A program made the position numbers and the translations under genes. The notes below the pieces were generated by a model. The model ran no database searches and had not been told where the DNA came from. It was given only the letters and a program-made list of their open reading frames with translations. A stretch of DNA of 64,000 nt from Tenacibaculum sp. MAR_2010_89 (GTDB lineage: Bacteria; Bacteroidota; Bacteroidia; Flavobacteriales; Flavobacteriaceae), in assembly GCF_900105985.1 (NCBI RefSeq), contig NZ_FNUB01000005.1, positions 186,001 through 250,000 of the forward strand, in the 5' to 3' direction. The first letter of the stretch is position 1, and each line of letters begins with the position of its first letter. Shown in pieces: positions 1 to 9,412 of this stretch.

Positions 1-1980
1 GCAAAAGTTAACTTCTCATATTTTGAAGCTGAAGAATGGCATGCTAATGACTCTAGAAATAGAGAAGTAGATACAAACAAATTAATTGATGGATCACTTA
101 ACTCAACTCCAAACTATGATGGAGTTAATACTTATGGTGATGAATTATTTTATGGTTTATCTAATTTTAATGCATTTTTACAATCTGTTAGACCTGGAAG
201 TCCAACGATACCAGCAGATCTTCTTCTTAGAAGAACTGGGTATGCTGAAAAAGATTTATTAAATAGCTATAAATCTAAAAATTTAAAATTTTCAGGTTCT
301 TTACACTACAGACCTTTTAAAGATGAATCATTAGAAATTCAGTTAGCAACTAGACTAGGTATGGGAGACAATCTTTTCCAAGGAACTAGTAGATTTGCAC
401 AACGTAATTACTATATAGGACAATCAAAATTAGAAGTTAAAGGAGATAATTTTTATGTAAGAGGATATTACACAAGAAATGATGCAGGAAATAGTTATGA
501 TTTAACTAGAACAGGTATATACCTTACTGAAGCATCTACTCCATTTGGATCATATATCAATGATTATTTCATTCAAAGATACCTTAATAATCAAACTGTT
601 GAAGCTTCAAGAAATTATGCTGACAGAAACAGATTACAGCCTGGCACGACTGCTTTTAATAGTGCTTTTAATAAAATAACAACTACTTTAATAACTGAAG
701 AAGGTGGTAGTGCTATATATGACAAAAGTTCTTATCAACATTTAGAAGGTAACTATAACTTTAGAAGTTTATTAAACGATTGGGCTGATGTTCAAGTTGG
801 TGGATCATTTAGAGAATATAATCCAGAATCAAAAGGTACTATCTTTAATGATAAAGATGAAGCAATAAGCGTTCAAGAATATGGTGTATACACCCAAGTT
901 CAAAAGAAATTAATGGATGAAAGGTTAAAATTAACTGCTTCTCTTCGTTATGATAAATCAGAAAATTTTAAAGGAAATGTTTCTCCTCGTTTTGCAGTAA
1001 ATTACTCTTTAGGTCAAGATAAAGATCATATCTTAAGAGCATCATTTCAAACTGGTTTCCGTAATCCTACGATACAAGAACAATATTTATTTTTAAACAC
1101 AGGTGTTAAAACTAATGTTGGTTCTACTTCTGACAACTTAAGAAGAATTCAATATAGAAATGAGAATTTCTTCCCTGGTTTTGGTACTGTTATTACTGAA
1201 ACAACTGGTAGTGATATTATAAACAATGCTTTATTAACAAGATCTGTTTATGACACAAACTTTATAAATGCGAACGGAAGCTTAATTAAATCTGATTATA
1301 AAGAAATTCAAGCTGAAGTTGTTAAAACTTTTGAACTTGGATATAGAAGCATACTACGTTTAAACAACAACACTAATTTAGATATTGATGTTAATGGTTT
1401 CTATAGTCAACATGATGATTTTGTGTTTTTTCAAGATGTAGTTGTTCCAAACTATGGAACAGTGATTGCAACTGGTCAATTAGATGCTGATGCTAATTTA
1501 GCTTTAAACCAAGGACACGTTCGTGAGTTTTACTTAATTACAAATAGTAAATCACAAGTAAAATCATACGGTTTCGGATTAGGAATGCATACTAAGTTCT
1601 TTAGAAATTATGACTTCGGAGTAAACTATAACTTTATTGATTACTCTTTCGAAGATGCTGATTTTGGTTCATTTGAACCTAATTTCAATACTCCAAAACA
1701 TACAGTAAAAGTTCAGTTAGGTAATGATAAACTTTTCAAAAACTTTGGATTTAACATTAACGGTAGATGGTTAGATAGTCATAAATGGGTTTCACCTTTT
1801 GCTAAAGGAGATGTAGAAGCTAGAACTGTTCTTGACGCTCAATTAAACTATAGAATTCCTTCGTTAAAATCTAAATTTAAAATTGGTGGTACTAATATCT
1901 TTGGAAAAGAATATTTAGTTGCACCAGGATCTGGGAGAATTGGTAAATTATATTACATTTCTTGGACAATCAATAATTAA
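1..1980 (+). CDS. TonB-dependent outer-membrane receptor, C-terminal part (5' end outside window)
   Basis: The reading frame is open from base 1 to the TAA at 1978-1980, giving about 659 residues, so the true start lies upstream of the window. An internal ATG at 361 is not the start because the same frame runs open before it. The protein is rich in alternating aromatic and polar beta-strands. It shows phrases typical of TonB-dependent receptor barrels, such as SASLRYDKSENFKGNVSPRF (about residues 310-330 of the visible part) and FRNPTIQEQY, a hallmark of the late barrel strands. The last strand ends KLYYISWTINN. The plug and TonB box would lie upstream and are not visible. The substrate cannot be read from this part. 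A strong hairpin terminator follows. Confidence 0.85.
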   Translation, partial: AKVNFSYFEAEEWHANDSRNREVDTNKLIDGSLNSTPNYDGVNTYGDELFYGLSNFNAFLQSVRPGSPTIPADLLLRRTGYAEKDLLNSYKSKNLKFSGSLHYRPFKDESLEIQLATRLGMGDNLFQGTSRFAQRNYYIGQSKLEVKGDNFYVRGYYTRNDAGNSYDLTRTGIYLTEASTPFGSYINDYFIQRYLNNQTVEASRNYADRNRLQPGTTAFNSAFNKITTTLITEEGGSAIYDKSSYQHLEGNYNFRSLLNDWADVQVGGSFREYNPESKGTIFNDKDEAISVQEYGVYTQVQKKLMDERLKLTASLRYDKSENFKGNVSPRFAVNYSLGQDKDHILRASFQTGFRNPTIQEQYLFLNTGVKTNVGSTSDNLRRIQYRNENFFPGFGTVITETTGSDIINNALLTRSVYDTNFINANGSLIKSDYKEIQAEVVKTFELGYRSILRLNNNTNLDIDVNGFYSQHDDFVFFQDVVVPNYGTVIATGQLDADANLALNQGHVREFYLITNSKSQVKSYGFGLGMHTKFFRNYDFGVNYNFIDYSFEDADFGSFEPNFNTPKHTVKVQLGNDKLFKNFGFNINGRWLDSHKWVSPFAKGDVEARTVLDAQLNYRIPSLKSKFKIGGTNIFGKEYLVAPGSGRIGKLYYISWTINN

Positions 1981-2025
1981 ATCTCAATATTGTAACAACT
2001 TTTAAAAGTTACATATAAATATACT

Positions 2026-2057
2026 AAAGGTAGCAATATTAAATTGCTACCTTTTTT
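2026..2057 (+). terminator. Rho-independent terminator after the TonB receptor
   Basis: A 12-bp stem (AAAGGTAGCAAT / ATTGCTACCTTT) with a short loop runs into a T stretch. It sits 46 bases after the receptor stop. Confidence 0.85.
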
Positions 2058-2204
2058 CATTTTACGAATTCATAAAAAGAGAATAATCAAAATTAAAACA
2101 TATTTACAACTACTTCTCTTTCTAATTCAAAACATTAAATGCAACTAAGTTTTTTTTGTTTTTATTAACAAAAAATATAGTTAAAATTCTGCATCTTTGT
2201 AGTT

Positions 2205-3050
2205 ATGCGAATATATCCTATAGAAACAGGAAATTTTAAACTAGATGGTGGAGCCATGTTTGGTGTTGTTCCTAAATCCATTTGGCAAAAAACCAATCCT
2301 GCTGACAGCAAAAACATGATTGATATGAGTTTGCGTTGTATGCTTATTGAAGATGGAGATAGACTTACACTTATTGACACTGGACTTGGAAACAAACAAT
2401 CAGATAAATTTTTTGGTTACTATTATCTATTTGGAGACTTCTCTTTAGACTCTTCATTAGCTAAATATGGATTTCATAGAGATGATATTACGGATGTTTT
2501 TTTAACGCACTTACATTTTGATCATTGTGGTGGTGTTATTCAATGGAACAAAGACAGAACAGGATATATGCCTGCTTTTAAAAATGCTAAAGTTTGGAGT
2601 AATGATCGTCATTGGCAATGGGCTACTGAGCCCAACCCAAGAGAAAAAGCTTCCTTCTTAAAAGAAAATATATTGCCAATTGAAAAAAACGGACAGTTAA
2701 ATTTTGTTCATAGAAACACGAAAGATCAAGTAGGATTTGATGTTGTTTTTGTTGATGGACATACAGAAAAACAAATGCTTCCTAAAATAATGTATCAAGG
2801 AAAAACCATTGTTTTTATGGCTGATTTACTTCCTACAGTTGGACATATACCACTTCCTTATGTAATGGGTTATGATACTAGACCATTACTTACAATAAAA
2901 GAAAAACAAGTGTTTTTAAACGAAGCAGCAGATAAAGATTTTTATTTGTTTTTAGAGCATGATGCTCATAATGAACTTTGTACTGTACAACATACAGAAA
3001 AAGGAGTTCGTTTAAAAGAAACTTATAAATTTATAGACATTTTTAATTAA
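2205..3050 (+). CDS. Metallo-beta-lactamase-fold hydrolase
   Basis: This 281-residue protein has the metal-binding signature HLHFDHCGG (HxHxDH class) near residue 102. Further conserved histidines occur in VDGHTEK and FLEHDAH, as expected for the dinuclear zinc site of the MBL fold. No signal peptide is seen, so it is probably cytoplasmic. The general shape, including the GLGNKQSDKF segment before the metal motif, resembles the YtnP/AHL-lactonase-like subgroup, but the substrate is not determined. A CATCTTTG element 5 bases before the ATG at 2205 is a one-mismatch match to the Bacteroidota -7 box. The gene ends 10 bp before the S8 peptidase, so the two are probably co-transcribed. Confidence 0.85.
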   Translation: MRIYPIETGNFKLDGGAMFGVVPKSIWQKTNPADSKNMIDMSLRCMLIEDGDRLTLIDTGLGNKQSDKFFGYYYLFGDFSLDSSLAKYGFHRDDITDVFLTHLHFDHCGGVIQWNKDRTGYMPAFKNAKVWSNDRHWQWATEPNPREKASFLKENILPIEKNGQLNFVHRNTKDQVGFDVVFVDGHTEKQMLPKIMYQGKTIVFMADLLPTVGHIPLPYVMGYDTRPLLTIKEKQVFLNEAADKDFYLFLEHDAHNELCTVQHTEKGVRLKETYKFIDIFN

Positions 3051-3060
3051 GACAAAGATT

Positions 3061-4701
3061 ATGAGAGTTTTGAAGCCAGTATTTTATTCGGCAATGGCAA
3101 TTACAACCTTAGTAGGTTGTTCATCGGTAAGCAAAATGGCTGTACCAACAGGAGCTAATACTGTTATTAATATTCCTGCTAAAAAAGCCCCATTAACAGA
3201 TTTCCAAAAAGACAATTGGCAACACTTAGATTTAGCTACTGATAGTATTCCTGGAATGAGTGTTGACAAAGCGTATACATTTTTACAAGGAAAAAAAAGT
3301 ATTGAAGTTATTGTTGGTGTTGTTGACAGTGGTACAGATTTAAAACATGAAGATTTAAAAGATGTAGCATGGGTGAATAAAAAAGAAATTGCGGGTAACG
3401 GAATTGATGATGACAAAAATGGATATGTAGATGATATTAATGGATGGAACTTTTTAGGTAAATCATACAAAGAGCATTTAGAGTTCGAACGTATTTTAAT
3501 GAAACCTTCAGTTGCAGATGCAGCAACATTAGCAGAAGTAAAAGCATATCAAGAAAACAAAGTAAATGAAGCTAAGCAAAACGAAAGTCGTTATGGACAA
3601 ATGTTAAGCGGAGCTGAAAAAGCACACAAGGAACTTACAAAATACTTTGGTAAAGACAGCTACACTCCAGAAGAGGTTGGAGCTATTAACACAAACAATG
3701 AAGACTTAAAGAAGAGTATTGCTACAGCAAAGTTTTTGTATCAATTTGTTCCTTCATTACCAAAAGGTATTAAAGAATTATCTTCAATGGTAAGCAAAGC
3801 TAAAAAAACAATCAACGGTGATAATTTAAAAACAGACTACAGAACTGTTGTTGGTGATAATGCATATGACATTAACGACAAACCAGGTTCAGGTGATGGA
3901 AACACAGGTCATTCTAAAAAAGATGAAGCACATGGTTCACATGTGTCTGGAATTATAGGAGCTACTAGAAACAATGGTAAAGGTATGAATGGTGTTGCTA
4001 ATAATGTTAAAATTATGGCAGTACGTTCAGTATCTGATGGTGATGAGTATGATAAAGATGTTGCTTTAGGTATTCGTTATGCTGTTGATAATGGTGCTAA
4101 AGTAATTAATACTAGTTTTGGTAAAGCGTTTTCTCCAAATAAAGAATGGGTATATGATGCTTTAAAATATGCTGCCAAAAAAGACGTGTTAATCGTAAAC
4201 GCTGCTGGTAATGATGGAAAAAACATTGATATAGAAAAAACATTCCCTAATGATGCTCCTGATTTAGTAAACGAAATATCTGACAATGTATTAACATTAG
4301 GTGCAATGAGTGCTAATTATGATGAGAACTTACCTGCTAGCTTTTCTAACTATGGTAAAATAAACGTAGATGTTTTTGCTCCTGGTGTTCAAGTTCATTC
4401 TACTACACCTGATAATGAATATCAAAAATTTAGTGGAACTTCAATGGCAGCACCATCTGCTGCTGGTGTAGCTGCATTGGTTCGTTCATACTATCCAAAA
4501 TTATCTGCTAGTCAGGTAAAACATATTTTAATGAACTCAGGTACTAAAATTGACTTAATGGTTACAAAACCAGGTTCAAAATCTAGAACAAATCCAAAAG
4601 GAGAATTAGTTCCTTTTTCAAGCTTATCTGTATCAGGTCGTGTAGTTAATGCATATAATGCTTTAAGAATGGCAGACAGAATGGTAAATGGAAGAAAATA
4701 A
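3061..4701 (+). CDS. Subtilisin-like S8 family serine peptidase, lipoprotein
   Basis: This 546-residue secreted peptidase has a lipobox (TTLVGC, Cys20) at its N-terminus, so it is probably anchored in a membrane. The catalytic triad is visible: Asp89 in VVDSGTD, His291 in HGSHVSG and Ser461 in SGTSMAAP. The oxyanion Asn is in NAAGND (about residue 383). The Asp-to-His gap is about 200 residues, against roughly 35-40 in typical subtilisins. The insertion, about residues 130-280, is Lys/Glu-rich and looks helical. Family membership is clear. The substrate is unknown, and general protein degradation in the cell envelope is an inference. Confidence 0.93.
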   Translation: MRVLKPVFYSAMAITTLVGCSSVSKMAVPTGANTVINIPAKKAPLTDFQKDNWQHLDLATDSIPGMSVDKAYTFLQGKKSIEVIVGVVDSGTDLKHEDLKDVAWVNKKEIAGNGIDDDKNGYVDDINGWNFLGKSYKEHLEFERILMKPSVADAATLAEVKAYQENKVNEAKQNESRYGQMLSGAEKAHKELTKYFGKDSYTPEEVGAINTNNEDLKKSIATAKFLYQFVPSLPKGIKELSSMVSKAKKTINGDNLKTDYRTVVGDNAYDINDKPGSGDGNTGHSKKDEAHGSHVSGIIGATRNNGKGMNGVANNVKIMAVRSVSDGDEYDKDVALGIRYAVDNGAKVINTSFGKAFSPNKEWVYDALKYAAKKDVLIVNAAGNDGKNIDIEKTFPNDAPDLVNEISDNVLTLGAMSANYDENLPASFSNYGKINVDVFAPGVQVHSTTPDNEYQKFSGTSMAAPSAAGVAALVRSYYPKLSASQVKHILMNSGTKIDLMVTKPGSKSRTNPKGELVPFSSLSVSGRVVNAYNALRMADRMVNGRK

Positions 4702-4724
4702 TTACCAGAAAATAAGTATATTTG

Positions 4725-4757
4725 AAAAGAGCATTTTAAAAAATGCTCTTTTTTTAT
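4725..4757 (+). terminator. Rho-independent terminator after the S8 peptidase
   Basis: The arms AAAAGAGCATTTT and AAATGCTCTTTTTT form a hairpin followed by T residues, directly downstream of the peptidase stop. Confidence 0.85.
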
Positions 4758-4772
4758 AAATAATTAAATAGA

Positions 4773-6620
4773 ATGAAAAAATTATTTTTAGGGGTTTCAT
4801 TAATATCGATGTTAGCTTGCGCATCAACCAACAAACAACAAACAATTTCAACTCCTCAAACAACTAAAACAAGCAGTAGCACATATTGGCAACAACGTGT
4901 AAACTACACAATGGATATTGATATGAATGTTAAAACATATCAATACAAAGGAATACAAAAATTAGTATACACCAATAACTCTCCTGATGTATTAAACAAA
5001 GTATTTTATCATTTATACTTTAATGCATTCCAGCCAAATTCTCAAATGGATGTTCGTTCTAGAAATATTAAAGATCCAGATAAAAGAGTTAACGACAGAA
5101 TTAGCAAATTGTCTCCTTCTGAAATTGGGTATATTAAAGTTAATACATTAAAACAAAATGGATCTGCAGTAAAACATGAAACTGTGGGTACTATTTTAGA
5201 GGTTACTTTAAACCAACCTATTCAACCAGGAGAAAGTGTAACTTTTGATATGGTTTTTGACGCTCAAGTTCCTAAACAAATTCGTCGTTCTGGAAGAGAT
5301 AACAAAGAAGGGGTTGCTTTATCAATGGCACAATGGTATCCTAAAATGGCTGAATATGATTTTGAAGGATGGCATACGCCTCCATATTTAGGTCGTGAAT
5401 TCCATGGTGTATGGGGTGACTTTGATGTAACTCTTCATATTGACAAAAATTATGTTGTTGGAGGTACTGGTTATATTCAAAACCCTCAAGAAGTAGGTCA
5501 TGGTTACGAAAACAAAAAAGAAGAACTAAACATTCCTTCAGGAAAAAAATTAACTTGGAAATTTAAAGCTCCTAATGTACACGATTTTACTTGGGCTGCT
5601 GACCCTGAGTATATTCATGATACGTATACTATGAAAAATGGTATTGATTTACATTTCTTATACAAAAAAAACTTATCCGCTTTTTATCAAGAAAACTGGA
5701 AAAAATTACAACCTAAAACTGCTGAACTAATGAATTACTTTAGCAAACATATAGGAGCATATCCATACAAACAGTACTCAGTAATTCAAGGTGGTGATGG
5801 CGGAATGGAATATGCTATGTGTACTTTAATTACTGGTAAACGTAAATGGGGTAGTTTATTTGGTGTTACAGCCCATGAATTAGCACATACTTGGTTTCAA
5901 TTTTTACTAGCAACCAATGAAAGTAAGCACCCATGGATGGACGAAGGATTTACAACTCACATTTCAAACAAAGCTACCAATGAAATTTTAGAACAAGGAA
6001 GAGAAAATCCTCAATCAGGTTCATACAGGCATTATAACTATGTTGTAAACAACAATGCAGAAGAACCTTTATCAACTCATGCTGACAGATACCATACCAA
6101 TATGGCTTATAGCATGGGAAGCTATTCTAAAGGAAATATCTTTTTAACACAACTTCAATACATTATTGGAGAAGAAAATGTGGCTAAAACTTTAAAAAAG
6201 TATTTTACTGATTTTTCTTTTAAACATCCAACACCAAATGATATTAAAAGAACTGCCGAAAAAGTATCTGGAATTCAATTAGATTGGTATTTGAATGAAT
6301 GGACACAAACTACTCACACTATAGATTATGGAATTAAATCTGTTACCGGTAAAGAAATTACTTTAGAACGTATTGGACAAATGCCGATGCCTATTGATGT
6401 TACCGTTACTTATACAGATGGAACTAAAGAATCATTCAATATTCCATTACGTATGATGAGAGGTGAAAAACCAACTTCGGCAAAAACTCTTGAAGACTGG
6501 ACATTTGCTCACCCAACTTACAGTTTTTCTACATCAAAAAATATTAAATCAGTTGAAATTGATCCATCAAAGTTAATGGCTGATATAAATCAAGAAAACA
6601 ACGTATTTCAAACTAAATAA
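4773..6620 (+). CDS. M1 family metallopeptidase, lipoprotein
   Basis: This 615-residue zinc aminopeptidase-like protein has a lipobox (SMLACAS, Cys16). The gluzincin motif HELAH (His368, Glu369, His372) is followed 19 residues later by the third ligand Glu391 in WMDEGF. The exopeptidase-type motif GGMEYAM is at about 343-349. The N-terminal half is the beta-rich M1 domain. Members of this family in Bacteroidota are predicted to act outside the cytoplasm, removing N-terminal amino acids from peptides. It follows the S8 peptidase on the same strand, but a terminator separates them, so it probably has its own promoter. Confidence 0.93.
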   Translation: MKKLFLGVSLISMLACASTNKQQTISTPQTTKTSSSTYWQQRVNYTMDIDMNVKTYQYKGIQKLVYTNNSPDVLNKVFYHLYFNAFQPNSQMDVRSRNIKDPDKRVNDRISKLSPSEIGYIKVNTLKQNGSAVKHETVGTILEVTLNQPIQPGESVTFDMVFDAQVPKQIRRSGRDNKEGVALSMAQWYPKMAEYDFEGWHTPPYLGREFHGVWGDFDVTLHIDKNYVVGGTGYIQNPQEVGHGYENKKEELNIPSGKKLTWKFKAPNVHDFTWAADPEYIHDTYTMKNGIDLHFLYKKNLSAFYQENWKKLQPKTAELMNYFSKHIGAYPYKQYSVIQGGDGGMEYAMCTLITGKRKWGSLFGVTAHELAHTWFQFLLATNESKHPWMDEGFTTHISNKATNEILEQGRENPQSGSYRHYNYVVNNNAEEPLSTHADRYHTNMAYSMGSYSKGNIFLTQLQYIIGEENVAKTLKKYFTDFSFKHPTPNDIKRTAEKVSGIQLDWYLNEWTQTTHTIDYGIKSVTGKEITLERIGQMPMPIDVTVTYTDGTKESFNIPLRMMRGEKPTSAKTLEDWTFAHPTYSFSTSKNIKSVEIDPSKLMADINQENNVFQTK

Positions 6621-6641
6621 CTTTTGAAATTAAAAAAGAAT

Positions 6642-6680
6642 AAAAAAGGCGAAGAATATTCAATTTCTTCGTCTTTTTTA
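6642..6680. terminator. Bidirectional terminator between convergent genes
   Basis: The hairpin AAAAAGGCGAAGAA / TTCTTCGTCTTTTT lies between the M1 peptidase (plus) and the AraC regulator (minus). It has A/T tails on both sides. Confidence 0.8.
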
Positions 6681-7517
6681 TTCTTTTAATAATTCCTTTT
6701 GAAGATCAGTTGGAGATAACCCTGTGTTCTTTTTAACAAACAAGCTAAAATTTGAAGGACTATCAAAATTATAATTATAAGAAATCTCTTTAAGGTTAGT
6801 GTCTTTAAACATTAAATCTCTTTTTATTTCTAAAAGAACTGCATTATGAATAAACTTTAAAGGTGTAATACCATATTTATTTTTCACAATATCAGTTAAT
6901 TTTTTAGACGTAATATTTAATTTCTCAGCATATTCATTAACCGTTTTGGTATTCAAATTTAGATTTACCAATTCAGTAAACTTAATTAAAGAACGATCAT
7001 TTGTATTTTTAAACTTTCCTTTTTTAATTGTGCATTCTTCTAATTCATAAAGTAACGTAGATAATAAGTGAATAGATTTTTGTTTCAGAAAAACACTTTC
7101 TTCTTTTGTAATATTCCTTATAAGATTTAAAAAGGAAATACCTTTATTTATTAATAACTTATCGTTTTCAAAGATCACTTTAATATCTGAATGGTATTGA
7201 AGTGTTAATAATGAACTAACTTCTTCTGAAAAAATAGAGGTATTAAAAAACTGAATTAAAAAACCATCAGCATCCTCTTCTCTTTTTACTAAATGTACTT
7301 GCCTTGGTTTAATTAAATAACAACTATTATCTACTATTGGAACTTTATCAAAATCAATTAATTGGTAGCCTCCTCCTTTAACAAAAAACATAATTTCATA
7401 ATAATTATGCCTATGAACAACATTATAATCATAGGTGTTTTTATGTGAAATAGGTTCAATATTTATAGTGAACTCATCTTTAATATTATGAAGAGGTATT
7501 TGATTGTTTAGCTTCAT
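6678..7517 (-). CDS. AraC family transcriptional regulator (cupin sensor + HTH)
   Basis: This 279-residue regulator has an N-terminal cupin-like sensory domain (RHNYYEIMFFVKGGG near residue 36, then KPRQVHLV). Its C-terminal AraC HTH pair runs from about residue 180, ending in the signature SPSNFSLFVKKNTGLSPTDL. The N-terminal domain probably binds a small effector that is not known. The gene is divergent from the yceI-like gene with a 102-bp shared intergenic region, so that gene is the obvious candidate target. Confidence 0.9.
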   Translation of the reverse strand: MKLNNQIPLHNIKDEFTINIEPISHKNTYDYNVVHRHNYYEIMFFVKGGGYQLIDFDKVPIVDNSCYLIKPRQVHLVKREEDADGFLIQFFNTSIFSEEVSSLLTLQYHSDIKVIFENDKLLINKGISFLNLIRNITKEESVFLKQKSIHLLSTLLYELEECTIKKGKFKNTNDRSLIKFTELVNLNLNTKTVNEYAEKLNITSKKLTDIVKNKYGITPLKFIHNAVLLEIKRDLMFKDTNLKEISYNYNFDSPSNFSLFVKKNTGLSPTDLQKELLKE

Positions 7518-7585
7518 TAAAAAAAGGGGGTTAAATTAATAAGAAAAACGCTTTTTTTCATAACTCAGTGCCACTAGCACCAAGT

Positions 7586-7593
7586 TACTTTTG
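7586..7593 (+). promoter_or_regulatory. -7 promoter box upstream of yceI-like gene
   Basis: TACTTTTG matches the Bacteroidota -7 consensus TAnnTTTG and lies 26 bases before the ATG. No convincing TTG -33 box is seen. The upstream GTGCCACTAGCAC is a small imperfect palindrome that might be an operator. Confidence 0.5.
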
Positions 7594-7619
7594 CTAAAAG
7601 TATAAATTTAATAGTAATT

Positions 7620-8183
7620 ATGATGAAAAAAATATTTATTACACTTATTCTAATATTTTCTATAAATGTAGTTAGCGCACAAAACACATGGAAAGTTGAC
7701 AAAGCACACTCTTCAATAACTTTTTCAGTATCTCATTTTATGATTTCTGAAGTTACTGGTAATTTTAATAGTTTTGACATCGATGCTGAAACAAATGAAA
7801 AATTTGAAAAACCAGTTTTTAAAGTATCAATAAACGCTGCCAGCATAAATACAAATCAAGAAGGTAGAGATAACCATTTAAAATCTCCTGATTTTTTTAA
7901 TGTTAAAAAAAATCCTACAATTACATTTAATAGTAGTTCTTTTAAGGATTTAAATAATGGAAACTTCGAAACTAGTGGTACCATTACTATTAATGGAATT
8001 GCTAAAGAAATTACTTTTAAAGGAAAATTAAATGGTATTATTAAAGCACGAAGTGGAAAAAATAAAGCTGGATTAAAATTAACCTCAACTATTAAAAGAG
8101 AAGAGTTTAATTTAGGTAAAGGAATGTCTCCAATTGGTAAAGATGTTACTGTTACTATTAATATAGAAATGAACCAGCAATAA
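7620..8183 (+). CDS. YceI family lipid-binding-like periplasmic protein
   Basis: This 187-residue protein has a signal peptide ending VVSAQN. The mature part shows the YceI pattern: WKVDKAHSSITFSVSHFMI at the start, RDNHLKSPDFFNVKKNPTI in the middle, and a beta-rich end. YceI proteins form a lipocalin-like barrel that binds polyisoprenoid lipids and are often induced under stress. The ligand here is unknown. The first codons read ATG ATG; either could start translation, and 7620 is used. The gene is divergent from an AraC regulator and is followed by a terminator and a second AraC gene. Confidence 0.92.
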   Translation: MMKKIFITLILIFSINVVSAQNTWKVDKAHSSITFSVSHFMISEVTGNFNSFDIDAETNEKFEKPVFKVSINAASINTNQEGRDNHLKSPDFFNVKKNPTITFNSSSFKDLNNGNFETSGTITINGIAKEITFKGKLNGIIKARSGKNKAGLKLTSTIKREEFNLGKGMSPIGKDVTVTINIEMNQQ

Positions 8184-8226
8184 AAACTCCCTTATCCCTC
8201 TTTATTAAAGAGTGATGTTTTTTAAA

Positions 8227-8258
8227 GTCAAAAACTTGCATAAGTTTTTGACTTTTTT
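8227..8258 (+). terminator. Rho-independent terminator after yceI-like gene
   Basis: The 11-bp stem GTCAAAAACTT / AAGTTTTTGAC is followed by a T run. Confidence 0.85.
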
Positions 8259-8284
8259 AATTATTTGAATGTATTTTTATACAT

Positions 8285-9325
8285 ATGAATCAAATAACAA
8301 TAGACTTTTCATTCTACAGTATTTTAGATATTCTTTCAATATCTACAGCTTTTATGCTTGGTTTACTTTTTATAACTTCAAAATCAAACAATAAAAAAGC
8401 CAATATTTTTTTAGGTTTATTTCTCTGGTCATTAACTATTGAAATATTTGGTTCTTTTAGTCAATCAGTTAATGAACTTGAAAATTACAATAACATTCAA
8501 TCATCATTATTTACAATCCCTTTTTTACTGTTATATACCATACAAACCTTAAATGAGAAGATTAAAGCTTATTGCTATTTATTATTCATACCCGGGTTTA
8601 TTTTAAACTTTGTTCCTGTAGAAAATATAGTCACAAAATATTTTGAATATTTATTTAATATTCTGCTCTTAATTAATATTACAATAATTCTTAAGAAAAA
8701 TCAAAATAGAATTGGTGATTTTTACTCTAACATAGAAAATAAAACATTTGTATGGCTTAAAGCAATAGTATACATATTTTTCACCTTTCATGTTCTTTGG
8801 GTTTCAGAAGATATTATCGAGTTAAAAAGTATAAAACTTACCCAATACTTTGCTTTTTTATCAACCATTTTAACCTTTATTATGATTTACTGGATAGGCT
8901 ATAATGGTTTTACTCAATCTGATTTATTTAAGTTCTCTCTATTTATTAATGACAAAGCCTCTTTAGAAAAAACATATTCAAAAGAATCTTTTAGTATAAT
9001 CTATGATAAAATTGAAATGGATAAGCTTTTTTTAACTTCTAATCTCACATTAAAAACATTGTCTGAAAAATTAGATATTAGAGAAAAAGAATTATCAAAA
9101 CTTATTAATACCCACACAAATAAAAACTTTTACAATTTTATAAATCAATTTAGAGTGAATGAATTTAAAAAGCTTCTTTTATCACCTAAAGCTAAACAAC
9201 TTTCAATTTTGGGTTTAGCAGAAGAAGCTGGTTTCTCCTCTAAATCAACTTTTTATTCTGCTTTTAAAAACCTAGAAGGAATAACCCCAAAACAATACCA
9301 AAACAATGTAAAAATGTCCGAATAA
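8285..9325 (+). CDS. AraC family regulator with N-terminal membrane domain
   Basis: This 346-residue protein has about six or seven hydrophobic segments in its first 215 residues, followed by a C-terminal AraC DNA-binding domain ending AGFSSKSTFYSAFKNLEGITP. The layout is that of membrane-embedded AraC regulators common in Bacteroidota, in which the membrane part senses a signal and the HTH stays in the cytoplasm. The signal is unknown. It lies just upstream of two related lipoprotein genes, which it may control, and 102 bases after the yceI-like gene. Confidence 0.88.
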   Translation: MNQITIDFSFYSILDILSISTAFMLGLLFITSKSNNKKANIFLGLFLWSLTIEIFGSFSQSVNELENYNNIQSSLFTIPFLLLYTIQTLNEKIKAYCYLLFIPGFILNFVPVENIVTKYFEYLFNILLLINITIILKKNQNRIGDFYSNIENKTFVWLKAIVYIFFTFHVLWVSEDIIELKSIKLTQYFAFLSTILTFIMIYWIGYNGFTQSDLFKFSLFINDKASLEKTYSKESFSIIYDKIEMDKLFLTSNLTLKTLSEKLDIREKELSKLINTHTNKNFYNFINQFRVNEFKKLLLSPKAKQLSILGLAEEAGFSSKSTFYSAFKNLEGITPKQYQNNVKMSE

Positions 9326-9370
9326 GAGTTATTCGGACTCATACTAATACTTCTAATACACTTTTGGTGA

Positions 9371-9378
9371 TAGTTTTG
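9371..9378 (+). promoter_or_regulatory. -7 promoter box upstream of lipoprotein pair
   Basis: TAGTTTTG matches TAnnTTTG and lies 34 bases before the ATG at 9413. Confidence 0.5.
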
Positions 9379-9412
9379 TAGTTAAACCAAAAAACATATA
9401 AAATTAGAAGTT

